Of a stretch of DNA of 64,000 nucleotides, positions 46,299-58,366 are shown one piece after another. The notes under the pieces were generated by a model. That model saw only the letters and a program-made list of their open reading frames with translations, searched no databases and was not told where the DNA came from. The stretch covers positions 878,246-942,245 of the forward strand of contig JAQFVV010000284.1 in NCBI GenBank assembly GCA_028023455.1, written 5' to 3'. The stretch comes from Epiperipatus broadwayi. Lineage: Eukaryota; Onychophora; Udeonychophora; Euonychophora; Peripatidae. The translations under genes and the position numbers were made by a program. Position 1 is the first letter of the stretch, and each line of letters opens with the position of its first letter.

Positions 46299-48448
46299 AT
46301 TATAATGATCAAAATGAAAGTGAAGATCGAATCTAACCACAAAAACAATATCTGCAACTACCAGGGCGCCATCTAGGCATTTGAGCCTAGAAAAATTTAT
46401 AAAGTAGGCAGATACGTGCTGTTAAGATTCCACTTTATTTAAATATTCTGATCGTTAGCCCAAGTCACTAGCTCAGTGGAGTAGCAGAGATAATAAAATA
46501 TAAATTTTATATCTTAAATATAAAAGAGTAAAAGCCACTGCCAGAGATTATCACATAAAATATTTATTTACACACATATAAAATAACATTTAAATTTTGA
46601 GGAATAAGTTTAACATTTTAGATTTTATATTAACTTTTAATTTTACATTTAACTAAGGTTCAATGAGTTTAATATTTTATTTAGATAGTCAAGTATGAAT
46701 AGACTACATAGATCTGCATTTGAAAAGAAAATATTCTTCCCTGATTTAACCTTAGGCAACAAATTTCGCAATCAAACTGGCGTCAATCCATCTGATACAT
46801 TCATGTATTCAATGTAGCATGATACGACAACACAAAATACTATACTGTCAGGAATGTACATCTGATCAGTAAGTAGATTAGAGAAGACATTTTCTCTCCA
46901 CCAACAGGAATGTGACATCTGTTGGTGAGTAGAACAATAAACATAAAACTCCATAGGAATGGACTGCAGTCCTCTGCCATCTTACAAATCCATCCATAGG
47001 CAAACAGAGGGTGTGTGGCGTATATTTATAATCCTGCCTGTAGCGGACCTCATACTACATCTACAATTACACAAATATATCCAATCCATTGAACCAATTC
47101 AACTACAAAATGAATAACCTAAGATTACCCTCCCTTAATATAACTTTACAAAACTATATAGCCATCCACGCCCGATTTAAATTTAACATTTAAATACGTT
47201 CGCACAGATTTGTTTAAAAATGTTGGGTATAGATCGATTACATAGATTCCATGGTCAAAAACATTTCAAAATAAACATAAATGATCAAAATACAAAATTA
47301 TTGATACCAATCGCAGAGGGAAATTTATAAGTAACTCAATAGTATTTACCATAGGATACTTGCGTTGTCACCAATAACTTAAAAGACATCCGAATAAATA
47401 CATTTTAGATACCGTACGGTATCATTATTTATCGAATGTCTATATTTTGATCAAATATGAAAACCAAAATATAATTAACTGCAAACGAATCCATGCAAGC
47501 GTCTATAAACAACTAAATTTCATGCATTTAAATAATCTTTACAATAAGAAAAAAAAATGGAAATGATGTTTATCAATCGAAAAACATATAAAATTAAACA
47601 TTATTAATTTGATTTAAAAACTTACAAAAGTCAGATAAGAGTCCGTTTTAACATTTAAGTTGGCTTGTTTATCAATTTGTAAAACTTGACAAAAGTTCTT
47701 AATTGATTTTAACAATTGTTCATTTCATATAGCTTATGGTAGAAGAGTCCAGGTTTCTGCTTTTAATTCCCATGATGTCTCCATTGGAAGATAATGTTCT
47801 GGAGGTAGCATTAGCTGGTTCCATTCTTGTATCACAGTCTTTTCATTTTATATATATATATATTTTAAACAAAAAAAAACGAGAGAGAACGGCAAGTGCG
47901 TCTTACCGTTCTCATCAAATCAAGTCCGAAAAAACTGTATTTCCCTTTTTATATTATCCACACAGATTCAATCAACAAAACGTCACTAATCCATCACTTT
48001 TGTTAGGGTCCGAGCCAAGGCTTAGTGCTTCCATTGGTCAAGCTAGTTTCTCTTTTCTTCTTATCTATCTTTCATCAGATCATTTTAATTATACAAGAGC
48101 CCATGGCTAGCTTGCTTTTCAAACAATTTATAAACAATCATTTCCATTTACAGATTACAGGAATTAATTAATACCTGTTTTTATTTTTTACTTACGTTAT
48201 TTCTTTTTTAAACTATTTTTATATTTAAATCTTTTTTTTATAAAAAAAAATACATTCAAATACCTTTTTTTATTTATTAAAAAAAATATTTTTAAAGTTT
48301 AGCATCTGTGCGAATATATACGTTTAACAAACATTTTAATTTTAGCGTTTAGTTTTTTTTCTTTTTAATACACTTATTTTTATATGCGAACTTAAAAGTT
48401 TTTATTTCAATTTAATGTAACGATATGACATATTTATATATCGTTACA
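46299..48448 (-). repeat. 5' LTR
   Basis: Upstream LTR on the minus strand. The start contains TGTAACGATAT repeated inverted within about 33 bp (an 11-bp hairpin) and a TATATAAAT word that could serve as TATA box. The 3' LTR has a 4-bp deletion in this hairpin. Confidence 0.75.
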
Positions 48449-51352
48449 ATATATATATAACTTTATAAATAAATATTTGAAAATACAGTAATTAAAAGTC
48501 TATAAAAATTATATGTATAACTATAACTTAGAAGCGCTTTCACTACCCTGTAGCTTTGTCAACTATCACATTTAAAACTGAAATTATTATTTAAGTATTT
48601 ATTGAAGCTAATTATATTATGTTTAAATTTGTTAATGTTATTAATTACATGAAAAATATCTATTTTAATTACGTGGATTGTATGTATATATTTGTAAATA
48701 ATTAAATATATATTTGTTATAAAGTTTTATTACATCAGAATGTTTATTTCATATTTTACCATTTTGTTCAAATTTATATGATTAAAGTTACATTCTTTCG
48801 ATAAGTTTTCAAATCATCCTTTCCCAAAGACAATAGGGAATATTTATTAATTAGTTAAAATGATAAGTTAAATCTTTAAGAATGGTTCTAAATTAAAATT
48901 ATTTGTTCAGATTTTACAAATTCATTTTCTAAATAGAAAATGAATTCAAAGTTAGTGGATTTGAAAGTTTTATCAGAGGAATAGAATGGAACTCAATTAG
49001 AGAAAATTTTAGTTTATAATAATGTAAAAGCTTTAGCCTTAATGCATCAAGATCAGAATGGGCAGAAAAACATAGAAAAAAGTTTAAAATTCCTGGAAAA
49101 GTTTCCATAAAAAGCCATTACTAAAATTTAAGAAGAGTTGCCACCAGAAGCTATGCCATTTTTTAATTATGATTTTCAATAGTATTTTCAGCATGGGACA
49201 TGACTAACTTGGGAGATCTGATTGCTCAACCTCAAAGTTCTCCACAAATCTTCAAAATGTTGCAGCTGAACATAATTTTTAATACCAATCATAAGCTGCT
49301 GAAAATGGAAGGAAACTAATCCATAAATGAAATTCACATGAATCCAGTGCATGCCTATGTTGTCTCCTAAATCCAACTGGACTCTGTCATTATGAATCTA
49401 TGAGTGAGCCATGGAAGGATTGGTAACCATTTTTTTATTTTATAAACTGCAACTTTCTGGTCTATTCATGAACTCTATCAAATCATAATTTAAGTTAACT
49501 ACTGTCTAAATTTCTCTATTCACTTTATAATGTGTTAAATTTTGTATAGTAATTCTCTATTCTATTATCTCTAGTCTTAAAATTAATATCTTATTAACTT
49601 TCTCCTACTAGGGAGGTTTATTTTAACTAATTTTAATTATATTTATTTGAATGATTAGTAATGTCATTTATTTGCGATAATATACCAATAATACTTTCAA
49701 CTGGATAATAATCTCTTTAATTTAAACTCACTCTAATAAAATAATATTGCATTAAATTTTATAGCTTAATTATTGTACATTAGAACTAAATTAATACAGT
49801 TCTCTTAATTATCGAGTTTAAGGATTTATTAATGTTTCATATTTTGTTTTACCAACAGCTGATAAGTGTTATTAGCCCATTTTATAACCTGTGCTCCCGG
49901 CTATTTTATTTAAGTTTCACAAACTTATTTATTTATATTGATCACATTTATTAATGTTTTACAAAAGGTTAATAAGGAAAATAAAATAAATATATTTTAA
50001 TTTAAATCTTTTATTTTATATTATTATTCAGATAGGGCATGATATAAAGGCTATTACTATTATAATTATGTAGTTGCGTTTAAGCACTTTTGCTCCGAGT
50101 AAGTTTGATTTTAATCTGATATGATCAGGTCATTACGTTAGCATCTATTATACAATTTGGGCTTTATTAATCAAATATGATGATCATTGTATCTTCACCA
50201 TTCTGAACGTTGCAAATGCAAGCCACCCTCTTGCTTCTTAGGTTTGTCATTCCAGTGATATTATTGATATTTTTAATATATACAAAGAAATCACTTCCTT
50301 CCTCGATCATCACTATATTGAAACACCAAAGGTTTGTGGCTGGTTCCCGATCTGGCTTTCCCCGTGATCCATGGATAATTCATAGGGCAGAAAGGACTTG
50401 TTAAATACAAGCCACTCTTTATACTTTTCAAATCACCGACAAATTGAAAGCTAATTATAAAATAAAAGATGATATAAAGTATAAAAAAGAATTGTATTTA
50501 AAATTACTTCTGAAATTTGCTGTATAGTTTATTATGGACATAGGGCAAAGAATTAGATAAAAAAGCAAAATAACATAATAAGACTATTATTAGAAGAATT
50601 GAAAAATCTGTCTTATATATTCATTATTTAAAATATGGACATATAATAAGTAATGTCAAAATATAAGACTTTTAAATTATATTAAAGTGCCTAATAGAAG
50701 AAAGATATATGAAACAAATTACATTAATTATAACAAAAATATTTGTATGAACATATATAAAACATCAATTAATTGGACTAATAATTGATTAATCATAAAT
50801 AAATGGAAGTTTGTATAATATACTTTTATACAGGGCTATTTTATGCCTTAAAAATATTGTATGGTTTTAATAGATTATAGTTAATTTTATATAAAACAGA
50901 CAGATGTCTCTATGTATGCAATATAGATCAAAATTGTAAATTAATTGAAGCACATTGAAAATGGCACAAATTAATACTTTCTGGAAAAAAGTTTAATGTA
51001 TATTATTATTATTATATATGTTATCAGTGTTACATAAAGATGTATACCATCATTGATTTATTAATAAATATACTAAATTCTTGGTAGGCAAGGTAAGAAA
51101 AGTTTAACAGTGAAAAACTCCTAATGTAATATGTTAAGCATGTTTTCCATATTTTTGTATTGATATCACAATTGTGGGTGAAGGGTGTAATATAAATATA
51201 TGTAAATCTTATTCAAATTATATGCAAAATATGATTATATGACTCACATTTGAGAGAAGAAGATGCAGGATGCCTTATTGTTTATAGTACTTTAATTAAT
51301 GGAAATATACAAATCCTCCTTTATCTTTGGTTTAGCATCATTTTTTTCTAGA
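48449..51352. other. AT-rich non-coding DNA with degraded coding-like patches
   Basis: A plus-strand patch at 48940-49190 translates, with stops, as NGTQLEKILVYNNVKALALM / PPEAMPFFNYDFQ and may be a retroelement gag relic. The rest shows no recognised feature. A GC-richer patch at 50200-50410 encodes nothing identifiable. Confidence 0.4.
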
Positions 51353-51766
51353 TATAAAATCAGGGGTCCTTAACCATATGCCTGCGGGCACCATGGTGCC
51401 CGCAGACCATTTTACATGTGCCTGCCGCTATCCAAACATGATAAAAAATTATTTATCTGATACAAATAAATTTAATTTTTAAAATGTCTTATAAATTATT
51501 GTATTATATTGTAATCAAATTGTAGGGCATACTATACTTTTACAGCAGTAAAAATATAAACATTAATTATATGTTAAAATTTTATTTTTGAAATAAATAT
51601 TTTTTGTACATTATGTGTATTATTAACAATATCCAACTATAAATTTACATTGAAAAAATAAATGGTGCCCTCCACCTGGTTTCAAAAAATAAATGGTGTC
51701 CACCATCTGGTCAGTATTATAAATGTGTTCTTAAGTGCAAAAAGGTTGGGAACCCCTGCATAAAAT
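51353..51766. mobile_element. hAT-type MITE with 8-bp target duplication
   Basis: The element 51361-51758 starts CAGGGGTCCTTAACC and ends GGTTGGGAACCCCTG, the CAGGG-type inverted termini of hAT transposons. Flanking 8-mers TATAAAAT (51353) and CATAAAAT (51759) differ at one position. Inside are a hairpin GCGGGCACCATGGTGCCCGC and repeated AAATGGTGTCC.CC words. There is no transposase, so it is non-autonomous. Confidence 0.85.
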
Positions 51767-52484
51767 GATCACATATATAGGTTCAAAGATATGGCCAAGT
51801 TTGCTTTTCATGTGTGAAACAAAACTTGGATATACTTTTAAACCTACATCAATCAGAATTGTATGTTTAGACAAAAATAATGCTAAATGTAAGATAACTA
51901 AGGCCTGGCATAATGCCAATAATAATAACAATGCTATAAATAAAAATAAATCCAGCTGTCCTCCATCTAAAAATGGGTCATGTAAGTAAATTTACATAAA
52001 ATTTGAATACAATTTATATATATATATGCCACCTGTTCCCATAATTTCAATCATTCATTGATATAATATTTATTTCAATACAAAAATGTCGAAGGCATGA
52101 TTGATATATTAAATTTTAAAATTTTCACAATTAAGCATCTCTTACTTTGCATCACTAAGTGCTTAATATATTTATTAAAATCATTTTAAGAAAAATAAAA
52201 GAACATAATATAGAATAATAATATTAATATTAATAATGATAATAATAAAAATGAGAACAGAAATAATATTCTAAAAAATGGAGACATAAATTATTGAAAT
52301 GTGATAACAATTTGTAAATGTACTAAATGCACAAAAAACGTGAAAAAAAAGTTTTGTCAAGTGGCCATAATGAAAACTACCCAGTTTAAAAAACTTCAAT
52401 GTTATGTAAGTATTATCAATATTAGTATGAGATTGAATTCATTCATGCAACTGTAATATGGATAATTTTATGTTTTTTTATATT
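51767..52484. other. Non-coding DNA; one open frame of unknown meaning
   Basis: A frame from about 51780 to 51989 (CETKLGYTFKPTSIRIV...SSCPPSKNGSC) ends at a perfect GTAAGT donor-like word, but its phase does not join the exon at 52725. The remainder is AT-rich. Confidence 0.35.
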
Positions 52485-52682
<198 letters not shown>

Positions 52683-52724
52683 CTCTCTGAAAACTTTTAT
52701 AATTATAACAATTCTTTAATTTAG

Positions 52725-52857
52725 CAAGTTGGTTTTATCAATATGACATCTGAAAAAGTTAAATTGTTCAAAGCTGCAAAAATCAACTGGAAAAATGGAA
52801 TGCCTCCAGCAGATATGCCACCATGTGGATTTGTAGGAGAAAAGTGTATCAATAAAG
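52725..52857 (+). CDS. Exon of a receptor (natriuretic-peptide-type) guanylate cyclase
   Basis: A 133-bp open block is bounded by a pyrimidine-rich stretch ending TTTAATTTAG and by AAG|GTAAAA. It encodes 44 residues in phase 0, with one extra base before the donor. The protein contains NMTS (an N-glycosylation-type site), then INWKNGMPPADMPPCGF and GEKC. Receptor guanylate cyclases have at this place, just outside the membrane, an N-x-T site followed by a W..G.PP.D.P.CGF block. The match in order and spacing is good. The gene would make cGMP at the plasma membrane on ligand binding. The transmembrane, kinase-homology and cyclase exons were not found downstream, nor the ligand-binding exons upstream; long transposon-filled introns could place them outside the window. 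Confidence 0.7.
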
Positions 52858-53200
52858 GTAAAAAAAAACAAAACAAAACATGCATGTATAATGAAAAATC
52901 TATATTAACAGCATTTGACTGCTTCTCTTTCTAACTCTCTCTTTCTCTCTCTATAATATATATATATATATAGTGACCTTTTATTTAGGTCCCTGTATTT
53001 AATAATCCAAAATTTTAAACCTTAATAATATATTTGGCATGAAAATCTTAATGAGTAGTTTTTAATAAAGATTGTTTTGAATGCATTAGGAATTTGCTTG
53101 AGTGGAGATTAGATTTCAAACCCAGTCTAGGCTCTGACTAGACTAAAATAACAATTTAAAAGTATTATTATTATTTGGTAGATAAATACATTGCTATTTT
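52858..53200. other. Putative intron start, non-coding
   Basis: Follows the exon donor; contains (TC)n and (TA)n near 52931-52972 and no coding signature. Confidence 0.4.
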
Positions 53201-53950
53201 ATTAGTTTTGAATAGCAATTGAAATAAATAAATAATTAAATCAAATTGTTAAATCTTGTAAAATAAATCATTATAGTAAATTACTTATGCATATTTTTTA
53301 GTACTAAACACACAGCTGTCTTAAATAATAATGGATAGTTATTAAAAATGAAGCCAGAGGGGGTAATACTAATTATGTATACCCAAATTATTGGCTAATT
53401 CACTCCCAGAATGCATTATAATAAAAGCTATATATATTCTAACCCAGTTGTAGAGGGGTGGACTAATTAAGAAAACAAGAACCCAGCAAACACAGAACTC
53501 CAGTCTGATTTAGAATAAGAAAAAAAAAAACAAATATTAGAAAATTCTGAAATTTAATTGAAGGAAAATATAAAACCTTGTTATCTAAAGATGTCTGAAT
53601 AGAAAATCTAAAAACCTTGCAGTCATTGAAACACCATTCTTCTATTGATTGATAGTTCTAAGAAGTTATACAGAAGAAGGAATGGAAACCTTATACATCC
53701 TAATTATTTCTCCTAAATCTTACTTCAAACCCAGAAAAATTCAAGAGGAAGTAAGCATTTGCTTTTTTTGTATTTATACATGTAAATTATTATCTTTAAA
53801 AATAACGCACAAATTATTTATTTGTGGATTAAAAAGTTGATAATGTTTATATTTTCGCACATTAGTAAATGTAGAGCAAAACAGATGTTTGTTTGAAAAT
53901 CATAATTTAAAAAAAAAAAAAAATTCAAAATAGTTTTAGAAAGTGATTTC
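53200..53950 (+). repeat. Divergent R2-related repeat, copy C
   Basis: GGGGTAATACTAATTATGTA, the AGAGGGG.GGACTA.TAA leader and a GTTATACAGAAGAAGGAATGG segment correspond in order to R2 copies A and B, including the start of their shared frame (YTEEGMETL versus YSGRKMETI). It is far more diverged than A versus B. Confidence 0.4.
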
Positions 53951-55329
53951 AGAAGATATTAGAAATAAAATTAAAAGTCATTTTATATCATATAATGTTC
54001 GTAAAGTTTAAACAAATAAGTGCGTGATTTTATTCTCAATTCTCATCTGCCTATCTTCATTGCGCCAACTTTGTGTAATGTTAAAAATTAAATGATTACA
54101 GATTCATTAAAATGTTGAAGATATCATGGTGATAATTGGATAATTTTTTTCTAATATTGAAAATCACATCATTCTTTACCGATAAGAATGGAATGAAATA
54201 AATATTTATTGTTAAATTTTTATTGAAAAATATACGCCGTATTACGCCGCTATAATAATGTTTTGCAATTTTGGAATATACCCTGACTGTTTAAACATTG
54301 CTACACATTTATATTACATAAGAGAAAGAATAAAATTGACAAAGAGTTTTAAAAAGATGAAATATAAATATGCTAAGTGTAATGAAATTCCACTAATCTT
54401 TCAAGGAAAATTTATCTTGATTTTAAATGTAAATAAATGATTCTTGTTATACTTCATTTGAAACGCTTACAGAATAAATCAATAAAGATTTTAATAAGTT
54501 TGTTTTGAAGTTTGTTTTGAATTATCTAGAGCAAAGTAGATAATTTTTTTTTAAATCTGCTACAATTGGAAACATGAATGTTAATTGCCCGATTAATTAT
54601 CGCTACAGAAACAAATAATTTCTGCTTTTGGATAAGTGTCGAATATTGTTTTATTATACATCCAATAGGATAATGAAATATATATGCTTAATCTGGACTG
54701 ATTGGTCATCCTAATAACCATTTATATTATTCTAACTTACCAGGATAAATAACTTGGAACAGAGTATAAAATTTAATGGATAAAAATGTGCTTTTATTTT
54801 CTTTATCATTGCTGTATTATTACTTACGTAATGTGTTACTTGGAAATTTTGTTTTTAAAACATATGTGTTTTCCTGTGGCATGAAAGATATATATATATA
54901 TTAAGTTCAAGAAAAAATGTGTAAAATATATATCTATTTTATGTATGTTTTTTTTTCTTAGTTAAGAGAAAACTGGAAAATATATATATATCATTTATTT
55001 AGAGAGAGTGATAAAAAATATTTATATCTCTCATAGTCTAAAACTAATTTTAAGGTACATTAAAAAAAGGTAAATGTACAGACATTTTATCAAAAATATC
55101 TATATTGGCATGACTGAATTATTTTCTGATATAAAAGAAAATTTGATATAAACCTTTTTCATTTTGTAATTTGCTATAGAAGTGAATGTGTCCACTTTGA
55201 ATACAAATACAGGTTTGATCTTTATTGTTTAAATCTGTTGTGCTCTTTTTAATAAAAATATAGTTGTCATTCTAAAATGATTAACGATCATTGGACATAG
55301 GTATTTTGGTTTGGCTGTTGATCCATTAA
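53951..55329. other. AT-rich non-coding DNA
   Basis: No gene, RNA or delimited repeat seen; short (TA)n near 54890 and 54980. Confidence 0.5.
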
Positions 55330-58004
55330 TGGTTTTACATTATAAAAGAGAATATGTAGATTTTCACTGTTAGTGTTGGTATTGTTTTGTCTTGCTATGA
55401 TATTAAAATGACTAGTGATAGTTTTTAGTTAATAGGATGTTCCAATTGAATGGCATCCAATATATTAATATTTATATGGAGTATAGGCTGATGGAGTGTC
55501 ACCTATGGCTAATTTCATGAGAGAAAAGATGGGTAAAATCTGAGTAGTAATTAATGCTCATTAGTATAAATAATCCTAAAAAGAAAGGATATCTATGGTT
55601 TGAATTCTAGTCTTTCCGTGATGAGGCAAGGCCCATGCACATGCATATACCCATTAAGGGGTAGTAAAATCAACCAGATTATTACACAACTGTCATGTTG
55701 TTTTATAAAGTCTCCCATCTTAGTGTTAAATTCCTCTGATAATATAGAGATAGTTTTTTCCACCATGTATGGTGAAGTATAATAGGTCCAGATCATATAG
55801 CGAGTATAAAATAATATTAAATTTAGGAATACTCATCTAGCATAGTGTTTTCCTAATCAAAATAGTGTTTATGATGTTGTGGGATCATCATCAGTTGTTG
55901 ACAGACCAAACCAGAATCTATTAATGATGGTAGAAAAATTTAAATGTAAAAGTAAGAGATGGACATTGGTAGGGTGGATTCACCTTCATCAAATAATGAT
56001 GTGACAATAGAATTGTAAGATCAGTTATGTATTCAAAGGTTGAGCTGTGGACATAGGTAATACTTAATGAGATCTGTGTGTATTTGACTTTTAATGTCTA
56101 GTCTTCATTTAATGCACTAAACTTGTTCATTTCAAATTTGAATAAGTTAGTGATTGCACAGAATAAGATAATTGCCCTTATCATAGTCTGATAAAAGAAA
56201 GGGTTTTGGGAGAAGGCAATACTTTTAAATTTTTTTCTGAATTCTAAATTTATACTTGGTGCATATCCTAAAGCTCTAGGTATACTGGGAGTTATAAATT
56301 TAAGTGCTAGTCAGCTTAAATAAGTTTTAGTATCTTATTCTTAAAAATATGCCAAAGAGTAACAAATGATATTTTGAATATTATTTCCTAAGCAGGTTAT
56401 ATCATTTGCTGAGTATACAGTCAAGGGGATACTAAGTATTTGTCCCATCCATAAATTATTTTAACATATTAGTTTTATTTCATGCCATATCTGTGAATTA
56501 AAAATTTGTACATATTGTAAATAAAGTTTGTTGTGTTTAACAATTTATGTAGTTGCATGTAATCTTATTGCTAATTACCACATATATACACTATCATTGT
56601 TATTGCTATCAAATTATCAGAAGATTATAAATTGAAATCATCATCAACCAATATGATACTATTAACTATATTATGCTATATCATAATAATTTTGGTAAGT
56701 CTTGTAATTTATTGGTACATCTAATGCATTATCACACAATAATTAAAATGTTAATAACTTGGAGTGCAGATTGCTTTAAGTAATATATTAAACACTAAAT
56801 ATAATATTGATTTAATTGATTTAGTTAAATCCATAGAGCTATCATTCACTGATCTTGATCACATAATAAATTGAGAAAGGGAATTTGGTAAGTTATTGTA
56901 TTTATTTGTTAAAAAGTCATTCCCAGTCGTAAATTTTAAAGCTTATGTTAGTTATAATGTTTATGAGTAACTGTTAAATATAGTTCTTAATTTGAGTTTA
57001 TATTGAGAGCTGATTTGTGCATTATGTTTGGGTAGTGGTAAAATCTCTCTTACTGACCCAAATATATGTTGTATAACAATTTATAGTGTTTGAACCCTGA
57101 CAAGACTTAATTGTTAAGTTTCAAGATAGAATTTAAATTTGTAGTAAATTGTATTGATAGTCAATTGGTATAGTTGGACTTGGAAATAGATTATTTTCAT
57201 TGTTTTATGAAAGTTAACCAAACTTTAAGGTAAATTAATTATTTTGGCCTCAAATGTATAGTTTGTTTTAACTTCAGGATAAATATTCTGGTTGTGTCAA
57301 GCTTGAAATCCCTAGTTTTATTTAGCTTATCTTTTTACAATTAATACCATATTAGTTCATAGTTTAAGATTTCAGTCTCCATCATTAACAGTATTCTTCA
57401 ACATCTTGATCAATTCTTTTATTTATTCATTCTCATTTGACATTAATTCATTACCATAATTGATTAATTATACATTAACTTTTATTCTTTCATCATCTTA
57501 ACTAGTCATTAACTCTTAGTCTATCATCATCTTAATCAGTCATTATTCCCATACATCTTCAGTCTTTTCTCGTCATTCTTAGACTCATTTCATTCCACTA
57601 TTTAATTATCACTTCTTTCTATCTTCCATTTAATCATCTACATCATAATTTACTTATCATTTCATTTATAAGTTTAATTTCATAATCATTCCAGACATAA
57701 TTATTAGTTATTTATTAGTTTACTGAATGTCAAATTTAACTCATCACCTTTTATTTGTGTGGATTTCAGAGCTGGTTTGACCAGAAGTTATTATCTTGAT
57801 TAATCACCTCGTGATCTTCTTCAGATCTATAGTTTCATGCTAGTTTTATTCAATACAGGAATCATTTCGTTAATTTTACATTTTTTGTTTCTTTATGCTT
57901 ATATTCTTGATTATGAGAGTATAATAGGTGGCATAGGAGAATTTAGTCATTAAAACATGTGGCATGATTCGTTTGTAACCAGTTAAACCAGTGAGAAAGT
58001 TACA
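55330..58004 (+). repeat. Repeat R1 copy 3
   Basis: Shares in order CCACCATGTATGGTGAAGT (55757), the AACCCTGA.AAG block (57093), GTCAAGCTTGAAATCC (57296) and GAGCTGGTTTGACCAGAAG (57769) with copies 1 and 2, and ends AAAGTTACA. The start is approximate because the 5' end is diverged. No target duplication was identified. Confidence 0.6.
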
Positions 58005-58231
58005 GTTGAGATTATGGCACAAAGTAGTGACTTGATTGATTGATTAAAGATGTAGCTAGGTTATATGGGATTATGGCACCCAGAAATGGGTGGGCCTAAG
58101 CTGTCCAATGATCAGAAGGAAGGTTACTATATATATATGTGTGTGTGTGTGTTAAAATGAAGATTTGCACGGGTTAAATATATAAAATACATATTTTGCG
58201 GGTTCATCCGTGTTAAAAACTTTTAATATCA

Positions 58232-58280
58232 ATATACTGACATTTCGACTTGGTCACACAAGCCATCCACAGAGTTATAA
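58232..58280 (-). ncRNA. Hammerhead-like motif, PLE 3 minus copy
   Basis: Minus strand: AACT, CTGTGGA, T, stem II GGCTTG-TGTGAC-CAAGTC (six pairs, one G-U), GAAAT, GTC, AGT. The GAAAC of the plus copy is GAAAT here. ACT/AGT begins stem I. The first box has T for A (CTGTGGA versus CTGANGA). Confidence 0.5.
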
Positions 58281-58366
58281 AAAGGTAGAAAGACGGTTGT
58301 AGAGGCGCTACAATCACTGGTTTGAATAAAACATTAAAAATCCCACCAATAGCAAAAATGTTAAAT

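Larger units (their letters stand above)
43552..48448 (-). mobile_element. LTR retroelement with 2,150-bp LTRs and a 597-bp interior
   Basis: Two direct repeats of equal length (43552-45701 and 46299-48448) enclose 597 bp. On the minus strand each begins TGTAACGATATATAAATATG. The upstream one (46299-48448) is followed at once by TGGTGTCCCAAGTGTGG, a plausible primer-binding site. Before the downstream one lies a purine-rich TTTTTTGAGGAAG-type stretch. Flanks are (TA)n on both sides. There is no gag or pol; the interior is low-complexity DNA. It is therefore a non-autonomous LTR element dependent on another element's enzymes. The LTRs are highly similar with scattered substitutions and small indels. 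Confidence 0.8.

Noticed and set aside
44025-46954. Conserved 60-codon minus-strand frame present in both LTRs
   Set aside because: The two LTRs are copies of one sequence, so conservation carries no weight; no motif, no start context.
51780-51989. Cysteine-containing open frame ending in a GTAAGT donor-like word, upstream of the guanylate cyclase exon
   Set aside because: Its phase (one base left over) would put a stop in the downstream exon, no family is recognised, and it sits against the hAT MITE. Kept only as an unassigned frame.
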